From positions 1-15,900 of the forward strand of contig CAMTVZ010000254.1 in the NCBI GenBank assembly GCA_947085285.1: a stretch of 15,900 bases of DNA. The letters are read 5' to 3'. The translations under genes and the position numbers were made by a program. Position 1 is the stretch's first letter. Each line of letters begins with the position of its first letter. This document shows positions 6,787 to 13,579 of the stretch, one piece after another. A model generated the notes under the pieces. It was not told where the DNA came from, made no database searches, and saw nothing but the letters and a program-made list of their open reading frames with translations. Source of the DNA: JASEGV01 sp947085285 (GTDB lineage: Bacteria > Bacteroidota > Ignavibacteria > UBA10030 > BY39).

Positions 6787-9521
6787 AAACATCAAACGAA
6801 ATACGAAACGATTTCATAAAATTTTTTGAACAGCGGGGACACAAATTTGTGCCGAGTTCGCCGGTAATACCATACGACGACCCAACACTACTGTTCACAA
6901 ACGCAGGTATGAACCAGTTCAAAGATGTATTTTTAGGAATTGGCACACGCGACTACTCGCGTGCTGTAAATTCTCAAAAATGCATTCGAGTGAGTGGAAA
7001 ACATAACGACCTCGAAGAAGTGGGGCGCGATACCTATCACCACACTTTCTTCGAGATGCTTGGCAACTGGTCGTTTGGCGATTACTACAAAAAAGAAGCT
7101 ATCGAATGGGCTTGGGAATTACTAACCGTAGTTTGGAAACTTGATAAAAAACGTTTATATGCAACAGTTTTTGAAACTGATGACGAAGCAGAAGAACTCT
7201 GGAAAAAAGTTACCGACATAAATCCAAGCCACGTTTTACGTTTTGGAAAGAAAGATAATTTTTGGGAGATGGGGGAAACTGGACCTTGCGGGCCCTGTTC
7301 AGAAATCCATATCGACTTGAGCGAAAAAGGAGATTGCGGTCATCTCGTAAACGCTGGCGATCCGCGTGTAATGGAGATATGGAATCTGGTTTTCATACAA
7401 TACAACAGAGACGATAAAGGAATGCTTACTCCGCTTCCTGCGAAGCATGTCGATACAGGAATGGGGTTTGAGAGAATTTGTGCTGTTCTTCAAGGAAAGA
7501 AATCAAACTACGATACAGATGTTTTTACACCGATTCTAAATCACATATCAAATCTCGTAGGCAAGCCGTATCAATCTAAATTAGACGACCCGCTCGATAT
7601 TGCAATGCGTGTTATCGCCGACCATGTTCGTATGTTATCATTCTCAATCGCCGATGGTGGTATTCCTTCTAACGAAGGCCGCGGTTACGTGATGCGCCGT
7701 ATCCTGCGCCGTGCCGCCCGCTTCGGACGTAGCTTAGGAATGCACGAACCCTTTATTTATAAAATTGTAGAAGCTGTTGTCCAATCTATGGGGAATCAAT
7801 TCCCTGAAATAAAAGAACGACAAATACACATTGAACGAGTAATAAAAGGAGAAGAAGAAAGTTTTAACTCTACTCTCGATAGAGGTCTGGAAATTTTTGA
7901 AAGAGTTATTGAAGAAATAGGCCACTCCAAAACATTTCCGGGGGAAGATGTATTTAAACTTTACGATACTTATGGATTTCCGCTCGACCTTACCGAAATG
8001 ATAGCCGCTGAGAAAGGTTTAAAAGTCGATGTTGGAAGATTCGTAGAATTAATGGAAGCTCAAAGAACACGAGCAAGAGATGCAGTTAAATCTTCTACCC
8101 AAATTTTAAATATCGGAAATGAGTTTGATGATTCGATATTTATCGGATACGACGTTGACCAAGCCGACGTCATACTCGAAAAAGTCATCGATAATAAATA
8201 CATATCATTTAACAGAACTCCATTCTATATCGAATCGGGGGGGCAGGTCGATGATACCGGAATTATTGAAAGTGAAGGATTCAAAGCAAGGGTTCTCAAA
8301 TCTATTAAACAAGATAAAAAGCTAATACACGAAATCGAAATACTCGAAGGAAATATAGCCGAACATATTGGTAAAACTGTTCATGTAAAAGTTGATTACA
8401 AACGTCGGCAGAACATAATGCGCAACCACACTGCTACACATCTTTTACACGAAACTCTTCGACGTGTGCTCGGTAATCACGTACAACAACACGGCTCTTT
8501 AGTAGCTCCCGACAGATTACGCTTCGACTTCAATCATTTTGAAAAAGTAAGTGATGAGCAGATTAAACAAATTGAAAAGATAGTCAATCAAAAAATATCT
8601 GAAGGGATTGATGTTGAGGCTAAAGAAATGCCAATCGAGGAAGCGAAGAAGATTCCCGACATCAAAATGTTCTTCGGCGAAAAGTATGGCGATACTGTGC
8701 GCGTGTTAAAATTGAAAGACAACTTCAGCGTCGAGTTATGCGGCGGTACGCATGTTAAGAATACAAGCGACATCGGTTTCTTTAAAATTGTATCCGAGGC
8801 GAGCATCGCAAGCGGAATTCGCAGAATTGAAGCCGTAACAGGCGAAGGTGTAAAATTATACCTCGAAGAACAAATTGCTAAAATCTTAGATATGGACAAC
8901 GATTTGAAAATTCTACTTAAAGAAAAAGAAGCTTTGGAACAAGAACTCAATCAATACAAAAAAATTGAGCCTTCAAATCCACCATCGCTTGGCGTTGTGC
9001 CAATCTCAATTCAAATCGTTAATAGCGCGATTGTAAATGATGTCGAATCCCTTTTTAAGCAACGAGAAGTAGCAATTGAACAGATAAATAAACAAATTAA
9101 CGATCTTAAAAAAGAACTCTCGAAGTATCGAGTAAGTGATGTGGCTTCAAGTCTCGATGTATTGATTGCAGAAGCTCGCACACTCGACGATTTCAAGATT
9201 GTTTCAGCCAAGGTTAACTCCGACACAATGGATGAACTTAAAAGCATTGGCGATACACTCAGGTCGAAACTTTCATCTGGTGTGGGGGTTCTCGCCGCTA
9301 CAATAGATGGAAAAGTTGCTCTGGTGTGTGTCGTAACCGATAATCTTATCAAAGAGAAAAAACTTCAGGCTGGAAAAATTGTATCGGAGGTTGCAAAACT
9401 AATTGGAGGCAATGGCGGCGGACGTCCGCATTTGGCTACAGCAGGGGGAAAAGATGTGAATAAGTTAGACGAAGCATTAGCAAATGTCGCCAACATTGTA
9501 GAAACAGCTTTAAACAGATAA
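6783..9521 (+). CDS. alaS: Alanyl-tRNA synthetase
   Basis: Charges tRNA-Ala and hydrolyses mischarged Ser/Gly-tRNA-Ala. 912 residues, about 35 more than E. coli AlaRS. Class II catalytic core at 1-240 (FFEQRGHKFVPSSPV, LFTNAGMNQFKDVFLG, HHTFFEMLGNWSFGDYYKKE, ETGPCGPCSEIH, DTGMGFER); tRNA-recognition region about 250-440; editing domain with the zinc quartet His549, His553 (NHTATH), Cys653 and His657 (CGGTHV); then a coiled coil and the C-Ala domain ending in GGNGGGRPHLATAGG (875-889). The extra length lies in a linker at about 725-765. The start is fixed by AGGAG at 6774-6778, only 4 nt before the ATG and provided by a palindromic repeat. It is flanked by two repeat-rich spacers. Confidence 0.97.
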   Translation: MKTSNEIRNDFIKFFEQRGHKFVPSSPVIPYDDPTLLFTNAGMNQFKDVFLGIGTRDYSRAVNSQKCIRVSGKHNDLEEVGRDTYHHTFFEMLGNWSFGDYYKKEAIEWAWELLTVVWKLDKKRLYATVFETDDEAEELWKKVTDINPSHVLRFGKKDNFWEMGETGPCGPCSEIHIDLSEKGDCGHLVNAGDPRVMEIWNLVFIQYNRDDKGMLTPLPAKHVDTGMGFERICAVLQGKKSNYDTDVFTPILNHISNLVGKPYQSKLDDPLDIAMRVIADHVRMLSFSIADGGIPSNEGRGYVMRRILRRAARFGRSLGMHEPFIYKIVEAVVQSMGNQFPEIKERQIHIERVIKGEEESFNSTLDRGLEIFERVIEEIGHSKTFPGEDVFKLYDTYGFPLDLTEMIAAEKGLKVDVGRFVELMEAQRTRARDAVKSSTQILNIGNEFDDSIFIGYDVDQADVILEKVIDNKYISFNRTPFYIESGGQVDDTGIIESEGFKARVLKSIKQDKKLIHEIEILEGNIAEHIGKTVHVKVDYKRRQNIMRNHTATHLLHETLRRVLGNHVQQHGSLVAPDRLRFDFNHFEKVSDEQIKQIEKIVNQKISEGIDVEAKEMPIEEAKKIPDIKMFFGEKYGDTVRVLKLKDNFSVELCGGTHVKNTSDIGFFKIVSEASIASGIRRIEAVTGEGVKLYLEEQIAKILDMDNDLKILLKEKEALEQELNQYKKIEPSNPPSLGVVPISIQIVNSAIVNDVESLFKQREVAIEQINKQINDLKKELSKYRVSDVASSLDVLIAEARTLDDFKIVSAKVNSDTMDELKSIGDTLRSKLSSGVGVLAATIDGKVALVCVVTDNLIKEKKLQAGKIVSEVAKLIGGNGGGRPHLATAGGKDVNKLDEALANVANIVETALNR

Positions 9522-9619
9522 CACTTGACACAATGAATATTAAATATCCAACGCTGAATAATTAATGATGAAGTGACTATGCTCAATCAAACAAATGACC
9601 ATTGACTAATAACAATTTA

Positions 9620-9786
9620 GATACTTCTGAAAAATATAAATAGAACACAGATGAACACAGATGCAACGGATTAACACTGATAATAATCCGTGTATATCCC
9701 TGCCTGCGGCAGGCAGCCGTCAAATTCGCGTTTTTCCGTGTTCAATAATGATTTATTCATCGCAGATTTAATTTTTCAGAAGTCTC
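9620..9786. mobile_element. MITE-like element with terminal inverted repeats and flanking direct repeat
   Basis: Left end GATACTTCTGAAAAAT (9620-9635) and right end ATTTTTCAGAAGTCTC (9771-9786) are inverted repeats matching at 15 of 16 positions; with one indel they continue inward for about 5 more bases. AATTTA occurs immediately outside both ends (9614-9619 and 9787-9792), as a 6-bp target duplication would. The 167-bp interior has no ORF; it holds ACACAGATGAACACAGAT-type repeats, an ACGGATTA / TAATCCGT inverted pair (about 9667-9690) and a GC-rich hairpin (9700-9716). No transposase in this window obviously matches these ends. Confidence 0.6.
9700..9716. repeat. GC-rich palindrome inside the MITE-like element
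   Basis: CTGCCTGC G GCAGGCAG, perfect 8-bp arms around one base. Palindromes of this sequence type are, as I recall, common dispersed elements in FCB-group genomes. It could have inserted into the larger element or be its central hairpin. Confidence 0.6.
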
Positions 9787-9827
9787 AATTTACATAATGA
9801 ATATCAAATAACAAATGATGAACTAAT

Positions 9828-10430
9828 ATGGCACACTTACCACTAACACTTTTACACCGACAAAAATATATACAAGACCAGCTTGAAGCCAGTGCGGCGA
9901 CAAAAAAGAAAATGTTCGAGGCTTGTTCGAGCGATATACTCAAAGCCGTCGATGCAATTTTTAAGGCGCTCAACAACAAAAAGAAAATCTTGCTTTGCGG
10001 CAACGGCGGCAGTGCTGCCGACTCTCAACATATTGCAACCGAGCTTGTAATAAGAATGAGCAAACCGAACCGACCTGCCGTTCCTGCAATTGCACTTACT
10101 ACAGACACTTCAATGCTAACTGCTGGCGGAAATGATATTGGCTTTGATAACATTTTCTCACGACAAATAGAAGCATTAGCACAAAGCGGCGATATATTAA
10201 TCGCAATTACAACCAGTGGGAATTCAGAAAATATAATTCGAGCAATAAAAGAAGCCAAAGAAAGGGGCTTAACTGTAATTGGTTTTCTTGGTAAAGATGG
10301 CGGAAAAGCTAAAACTTTAGTAGATATACCGATTATAATTCCCTCCGACGATACACAGCGAATACAAGAAGGACACATAACACTCGCTCATATCATCTGT
10401 GGAATAATTGAAGACGAGATGTTTGGTTAA
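9828..10430 (+). CDS. gmhA: Phosphoheptose isomerase (sedoheptulose 7-phosphate isomerase)
   Basis: Converts sedoheptulose 7-phosphate to D-glycero-D-manno-heptose 7-phosphate for the ADP-heptose used in the LPS core; cytoplasmic tetramer. 200 residues, one SIS domain: LLCGNGGSAADSQHIATEL (55-73), ALTTDTSMLTA (89-99), ITTSGNSENI (127-136), GHITLAHIICGIIEDEM (182-198). Predicted zinc/catalytic residues are His68, Glu72, Gln180 and His188, matching E. coli His61, Glu65, Gln172 and His180. No clear Shine-Dalgarno. The next gene begins 6 bp after its stop, so the two are probably cotranscribed. It suggests a Gram-negative-type outer membrane. No other heptose gene is in view. Confidence 0.93.
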   Translation: MAHLPLTLLHRQKYIQDQLEASAATKKKMFEACSSDILKAVDAIFKALNNKKKILLCGNGGSAADSQHIATELVIRMSKPNRPAVPAIALTTDTSMLTAGGNDIGFDNIFSRQIEALAQSGDILIAITTSGNSENIIRAIKEAKERGLTVIGFLGKDGGKAKTLVDIPIIIPSDDTQRIQEGHITLAHIICGIIEDEMFG

Positions 10431-10436
10431 TTAAAA

Positions 10437-11060
10437 ATGATATGGTATGAAATTTTTGGCTATCTCGGCTCCGTGCTGATAGCCGCCTCGATGTTGATGA
10501 ACAACATCTGGAAGCTACGATGGTTGAATATGGGAGGGGCTATATTGTTTGCTACCTACGGTTTTGTTATTGGCTCGATGCCTGTTATACTTCTTAATTC
10601 ATTCAATACTGCAGTCAATATTTTTTTCCTACTACAGATAAGTCGTAAGAAGGATTTTTTCACACTCCTCCCCTTGTTGAAAATGCGTACGATGTTTTTG
10701 GAAAATTTTCTGAATTTTTATAAAAAAGATATTTTAAAATTTTTTCCAGATTTCGACCCAGCAACGATAACTGAATACAACGGTTTTATTATTTTAAGAA
10801 ATGTTGTGCCTGTTGGTTTGTTCATATTCGAAGAAAAGCTGGATGGGATAGTTGAAATTAAACTGGATTACATAATACCCGACTACCGCGATTTTAAAAA
10901 CGCATCATTCACACTCTCGACGCAAGCCGAACTTTTGAGGCAACGCGGGTTTAAAACATTTATAACTTTTACTAATATCGATAAGCACAGAAAATATTTA
11001 AAAAAAGTTGGCTTTCAGCAGTCGAGTAACAATCCATCTGAGTTTCGGAAAGAAATATAA
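10437..11060 (+). CDS. YgjV-like membrane protein with C-terminal GNAT-like domain
   Basis: 207 residues. Residues 1-69 form three likely membrane helices (about 5-21, 28-46, 48-68; GYLGSVLIAASMLM, MGGAILFATYGFVIG, LLNSFNTAVNIFFLLQI), resembling the YgjV family of inner-membrane proteins of unknown function. From about residue 84 a soluble domain has a GNAT-acetyltransferase look: IVEIKLDYIIPDYRDF (138-153) as the central strand and HRKYLKKVGF (184-193) near the end. The usual acetyl-CoA loop (R/Q-x-x-G-x-G/A) is replaced by RDFKNAS, so catalysis is doubtful. It sits 6 bp after gmhA; a shared envelope role is only a guess. The function is unknown. Confidence 0.7.
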   Translation: MIWYEIFGYLGSVLIAASMLMNNIWKLRWLNMGGAILFATYGFVIGSMPVILLNSFNTAVNIFFLLQISRKKDFFTLLPLLKMRTMFLENFLNFYKKDILKFFPDFDPATITEYNGFIILRNVVPVGLFIFEEKLDGIVEIKLDYIIPDYRDFKNASFTLSTQAELLRQRGFKTFITFTNIDKHRKYLKKVGFQQSSNNPSEFRKEI

Positions 11061-11076
11061 AATTGGGTTATATAGA

Positions 11077-11111
11077 TTGTGTAAAAAAAGTATTATACTT
11101 TTTCTCCACAA
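11077..11111. terminator. Possible bidirectional terminator after the YgjV-like gene
   Basis: TTGTG (11077-11081) and CACAA (11107-11111) enclose AAAAAGTAT T ATACTTTTT (11085-11103), giving a hairpin with A- and T-tracts on both sides, 17 bp after the stop of the plus-strand gene and facing the minus-strand accessory block. The stem is AT-rich, weaker than a classical terminator. Confidence 0.4.
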
Positions 11112-11115
11112 CCCA

Positions 11116-11262
11116 TTTAACATCAACATATTAAAGAAAAAAACTATTTCATATTGCAATTTTCGGGTTCATTTTCTAAATCCGCCACCTTTTTCCCATC
11201 TTGGTGCGTGCGAAGTGCGAGATCGATTTGTTATAACTCAAGTCCTTTTTGGGTGAGATCTT
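11116..11262 (-). pseudogene. Possible gene remnant between terminator and RAYT fragment
   Basis: On the minus strand, one frame reads LPDWERLDRQLKDLTQKG... up to a TAA (about 11232) and then continues in the same frame as QIDLALRTHQDGKKVADLEN... to a TAG (about 11150). This hydrophilic, protein-like sequence, broken by a single in-frame stop, suggests a decayed 3' end of some gene. The frame begins inside the RAYT 5' fragment region but differs from the RAYT frame. I do not recognise the family, and it may be chance. Confidence 0.2.
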
Positions 11263-11367
11263 TCAATTGTCTGTCAAGCCTTTCCCAATCTGGCAAATAA
11301 AATACGCCCCAGGTTGGGAATAATCGTAATCAGACAATCGTATTTTTTTTCGTTCTGGATGGGACAT
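11263..11367 (-). pseudogene. Truncated second copy of the RAYT 5' end
   Basis: ATG at 11367 begins 2 nt after the stop of the intact RAYT. Its first 23 residues (MSHPERKKIRLSDYDYSQPG then AYF) match the RAYT N-terminus (MPHPERKKIRLPNYDYSQPG, AYF) with 3 differences. It then runs into unrelated sequence and stops at 11263, for 34 codons in all. At DNA level 11299-11367 and 11889-11957 are identical at 64 of 69 positions, offset by exactly 590 bp, and even the bases before both ATGs are alike (GA(A/G)GAATAA, then the ATG). This indicates a former tandem RAYT duplication, mostly deleted. Confidence 0.75.
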
Positions 11368-11369
11368 AT

Positions 11370-11957
11370 TTATTCTTCGCATAATTTCTGATAATGATGG
11401 ACGATTTCATATTCTGTTGCATTTGTATTTTCTATATCCAATTCCCATTTCTGTGGATTATCAACGATATATTGGCGGATGCGATTTAGGGAATGTTCAT
11501 TACGAATGATGTGGTCGTAATAGGATTTTTGCCATTGGAAATCGGCAAATCCCAATTGATGGATAAATTTTGATGATCGGGTTTTAAATGCCCCCATCAA
11601 TTCGGGAACCGGTTTTATTTTACATTGTAGGGAACGGTCGCGACCGTTCCCCACAACGTTCCGTACGGTGTCGTATTGTTGGGAATGGTTGCGACCATTC
11701 CCTACGATTATCAATATTGCGTGGAAATGATTGGGCATTACAACGAATGCATCCATTTGTAAATATGGATATTGTTGATGCAACCATTCCCATTGTTCCT
11801 GAACGATTTTTCCGTATTCATTTAATTGCATTTGTCCATTATGGATATTTCCAAAAACGCATTGTCTGTTTTTTACGCAGGTGGTAACAAAATACGCCCC
11901 GGGTTGGGAATAATCGTAATTAGGCAATCGTATTTTTTTTCGTTCTGGATGAGGCAT
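11370..11957 (-). CDS. REP-associated tyrosine transposase (RAYT, HUH/Y1 transposase family)
   Basis: 195 residues. RAYTs are single-domain IS200-like enzymes thought to nick and move REP hairpins. Seen: N-terminal RLPNYDYSQPGAYFVTTC (10-27), the HUH metal site in VVMPNHFHAILII (72-84; His77, His79), and WQKSYYDHIIRNE (142-154), where Tyr146 or Tyr147 is the likely nucleophile, then IRQYIVDNP (160-168). Residues about 85-115, between HUH strand and Tyr helix, are encoded almost entirely by two REP-like hairpins (VGNGRNHS and VGNGRDRS). The gene starts 1 nt after the hsdS stop, where hsdR might be expected. The enzyme looks intact. A truncated sister copy follows. Family call is firm; mobility is inference. 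Confidence 0.85.
   Translation of the reverse strand: MPHPERKKIRLPNYDYSQPGAYFVTTCVKNRQCVFGNIHNGQMQLNEYGKIVQEQWEWLHQQYPYLQMDAFVVMPNHFHAILIIVGNGRNHSQQYDTVRNVVGNGRDRSLQCKIKPVPELMGAFKTRSSKFIHQLGFADFQWQKSYYDHIIRNEHSLNRIRQYIVDNPQKWELDIENTNATEYEIVHHYQKLCEE
11630..11651. repeat. REP-like perfect palindrome inside the RAYT gene, copy 1
   Basis: 22-bp perfect palindrome with arm GGGAACGGTCG and its complement CGACCGTTCCC; two further outer pairs (GT...AC) make 13 of 14 pairs. In the RAYT frame it reads VGNGRDRS. Confidence 0.8.
11681..11702. repeat. REP-like palindrome inside the RAYT gene, copy 2
   Basis: GGGAATGGTTG and CGACCATTCCC; all 11 positions pair if one T-G is allowed, with the same outer GT...AC pairs as copy 1. 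It reads VGNGRNHS in the RAYT frame. It is separated from copy 1 by 29 bp that include CCGTACGG. Confidence 0.8.
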
Positions 11958-11958
11958 A

Positions 11959-13200
11959 TTATTCCTCTATTTTAATAAAATCCAGATTCACATCATTTAC
12001 ACTTATTTTTGCGGTCATTAATTCGTGAAGCAAAGTTCGGAAAAGTTCTTCTAATTTTTGTTTTTTATTTGTATGAAATTCTATTTTCTGGTCAATGGTT
12101 GAAAGAATATCGGCAATAGCTTGCTGCTCGGAGAGAGGAGGTTTTGGTATTATTTTCTCTTTTAATATTGAGAAATGACGATTATAACCACGACTCGGGA
12201 TATCAATAAACAATAAAGCGTAATAGAAAAACTTTGTATTATAATCAGGCTTTGGTTTTAAAATCTTTGTACCATCGGCACCAATAATAAAAGGGAAATC
12301 AACATATTTAACAACACGTGTATGATCACCAAATATTACAAGTGGTAAATGTTCTGATATTACTTTCTCAGAATAATCTGAATATCCAGCAATAAATAAC
12401 TGCCCCTGATCAATTACAGGGTATTTACCAGATGGTTTTATTTCAGAAGATAATATCTGATAGGATCTTGGGAATCTAATAGGTATAAGTGTACTACTTA
12501 CACTTTCCACTTCCCAACTTTCGGGAATAGGGCTTATCTCGGTCATTTTTTGTTTTTCGCCTTTTGTGCCTTCGGTAAAGAGTTTGTGCATTGTAGATTT
12601 TTTGAGTTCCTTTGTGCGTTCTATGAGTTTGCTTTCAATTTCAATGGCTTTTTGTACCGTAGAAAGCACCTCCGCAATTTTCTTTTGCTCGGAGAGAGGA
12701 GGGAGAGGGATGAGGATTTCTTTAACTTCTGATAAATTTAGTGTGGGATAACCATCAGCTTTTTTATCTGCAAGCTTTTTACTTTTCAACACATGAAATA
12801 AAAAATTTTGATTACTTTTCTTGTCCTTAGATATTACTGCACAAAGATGGCTTACAATATACGCATCAATTGGAAGCATCGCTCTTTTTTCCAAATAAAC
12901 AGTTGCTCCACTTTTTGGGAAAACAATCGTCCCTTTCGGAAACAATTTTAGTTTATAGTCTTTTACAGCTTCATTTGTTATTAAATCATAGCATTTTATA
13001 GTAGAATCTTCGTTGTCAATATGACTTACTCTAATAAATGGCTTATCTCCTCTAAAATAATGTTCTCCTTGTGGAGCACTTCCTCCTGATGAAATTTCTG
13101 CCACTTCTCCCAACCTCACCACTTGCCATTCCTGTGGCAGAGGTCCAAGTTCGGTGGGTTTATATTCATTGTTAGTTTTCGTATTTATTTTCTCTTTCAT
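11959..13200 (-). CDS. hsdS: Type I restriction-modification specificity subunit
   Basis: 413 residues, a full-length two-half HsdS that would determine the bipartite recognition site of a type I methyltransferase/endonuclease. TRD1 about 23-165 (LPQEWQVVRLGEVAEISSGG at the start), conserved helix 1 at 166-215 beginning LPPLSEQKKIAEVL; TRD2 about 226-352 (IPESWEVE...), conserved helix 2 from KPPLSEQQAIADILSTI to about 395. The two TRDs are unlike each other. Start: GAGG lies about 5 nt before the ATG at 13200. No hsdM or hsdR is in the window: downstream is a RAYT at 1 nt, upstream an AlbA_2 gene. AlbA_2-type genes are often found inside type I loci, so hsdM may lie beyond the right edge. Confidence 0.93.
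   Translation of the reverse strand: MKEKINTKTNNEYKPTELGPLPQEWQVVRLGEVAEISSGGSAPQGEHYFRGDKPFIRVSHIDNEDSTIKCYDLITNEAVKDYKLKLFPKGTIVFPKSGATVYLEKRAMLPIDAYIVSHLCAVISKDKKSNQNFLFHVLKSKKLADKKADGYPTLNLSEVKEILIPLPPLSEQKKIAEVLSTVQKAIEIESKLIERTKELKKSTMHKLFTEGTKGEKQKMTEISPIPESWEVESVSSTLIPIRFPRSYQILSSEIKPSGKYPVIDQGQLFIAGYSDYSEKVISEHLPLVIFGDHTRVVKYVDFPFIIGADGTKILKPKPDYNTKFFYYALLFIDIPSRGYNRHFSILKEKIIPKPPLSEQQAIADILSTIDQKIEFHTNKKQKLEELFRTLLHELMTAKISVNDVNLDFIKIEE
12125..12141. repeat. 17-bp direct repeat in hsdS (pair with 12686-12702)
   Basis: TGCTCGGAGAGAGGAGG occurs identically at 12125-12141 and 12686-12702, encoding the PPLSEQ start of each conserved helix. Such matched sites allow recombination that swaps or deletes a target-recognition domain. 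Confidence 0.8.
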
Positions 13201-13234
13201 AGGTCCTCAAAATTTGTGCAATTGTTAGGCAATG

Positions 13235-13247
13235 ACATATTATATGT
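13235..13247. promoter_or_regulatory. Palindrome overlapping a possible hsdS -10 box
   Basis: ACATAT T ATATGT is a perfect 13-bp palindrome whose minus strand contains TATAAT (13239-13244), 38 bp before the hsdS ATG. Its sequence recurs as ATATAATATGT at 13341-13351. It could be an operator/promoter for hsdS, but no -35 box fits and AT-rich chance matches are easy. Confidence 0.25.
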
Positions 13248-13368
13248 TATCCCTTTCGCCCCTCTGGTGCCCCTTTGTTGTTTTATCAAAACCACCATAT
13301 AATTGCCAAAATCTCCAAGTAATCGCCAAATTATTTAATGATATAATATGTGTTTCTTTATTTATCAT
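13240..13368 (-). CDS. Small hypothetical ORF between AlbA_2 gene and hsdS
   Basis: 42 residues from the ATG at 13368, which has a good Shine-Dalgarno (AAAAGGA, 6 nt spacing), better than most genes here. N-terminal part MINKETHIISLNNLAITWRF, then a basic tail KGHQRGERDNI. The tail copies the start of the extra tail of the upstream AlbA_2 protein (KGRQRGERGANG...), because both contain the same 13-bp repeat CCCTTTCGCCCCT (plus strand). It ends 39 bp before hsdS. No family recognised; it may be a real small protein, a repeat by-product, or a remnant. Confidence 0.3.
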   Translation of the reverse strand: MINKETHIISLNNLAITWRFWQLYGGFDKTTKGHQRGERDNI

Positions 13369-13579
13369 TGTTGTTCCTTTTGTGTCGCATTTTTCGGGTT
13401 TATTTCGGGTTTTTCGTGTTTCGTATAATAGTATCCAGTATTTTTTACATTTTTACTTTTTTGTAATCATTTTCATTGGTCAATTATTAGTCAATCATTA
13501 GTCAATTTAGTCAATGTATAAATAGTTGCTCATTCTGGACTTCCCTTTTTCTTTTTGTAAAACATTGTATGTGTTTGTG
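13369..13579. other. AT-rich spacer after the AlbA_2 gene
   Basis: 211 bp with no gene I can support. It has four GTCAAT copies spaced 11, 11 and 9 bp (13479-13515), several TTTCGGG/TTTCGTG words (about 13391-13425), and long T-runs. An hsdS or small-ORF promoter would have to lie here, but no convincing pair of boxes is visible. Confidence 0.5.
13479..13515. repeat. GTCAAT short tandem repeat
   Basis: GTCAAT at 13479, 13490, 13501 and 13510, embedded in TTAGTCAAT-type units. Non-coding, upstream of the small ORF and hsdS. It could be binding sites with one-turn spacing or a plain degenerate repeat. Confidence 0.5.

Larger units (their letters stand above)
9522..9827. other. Repeat-rich spacer between alaS and gmhA
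   Basis: 306 bp without a gene. It contains the MITE-like element at 9620-9786. The sequences on its two sides resemble each other: AATGAATATTAAATA... AATGATGAA (about 9532-9575) and AATGAATATCAAATA... AATGATGAA (about 9797-9821), an imperfect direct repeat with a gap. No promoter or GC-rich terminator is convincing. Confidence 0.6.

Noticed and set aside
13232..13501. Plus-strand hydrophobic open frame of 89 codons
   Set aside because: Phe/Val/Leu-rich reading simply follows the T-rich plus strand; no ribosome site and no known pattern. The minus-strand small ORF in part of the same stretch is better supported.
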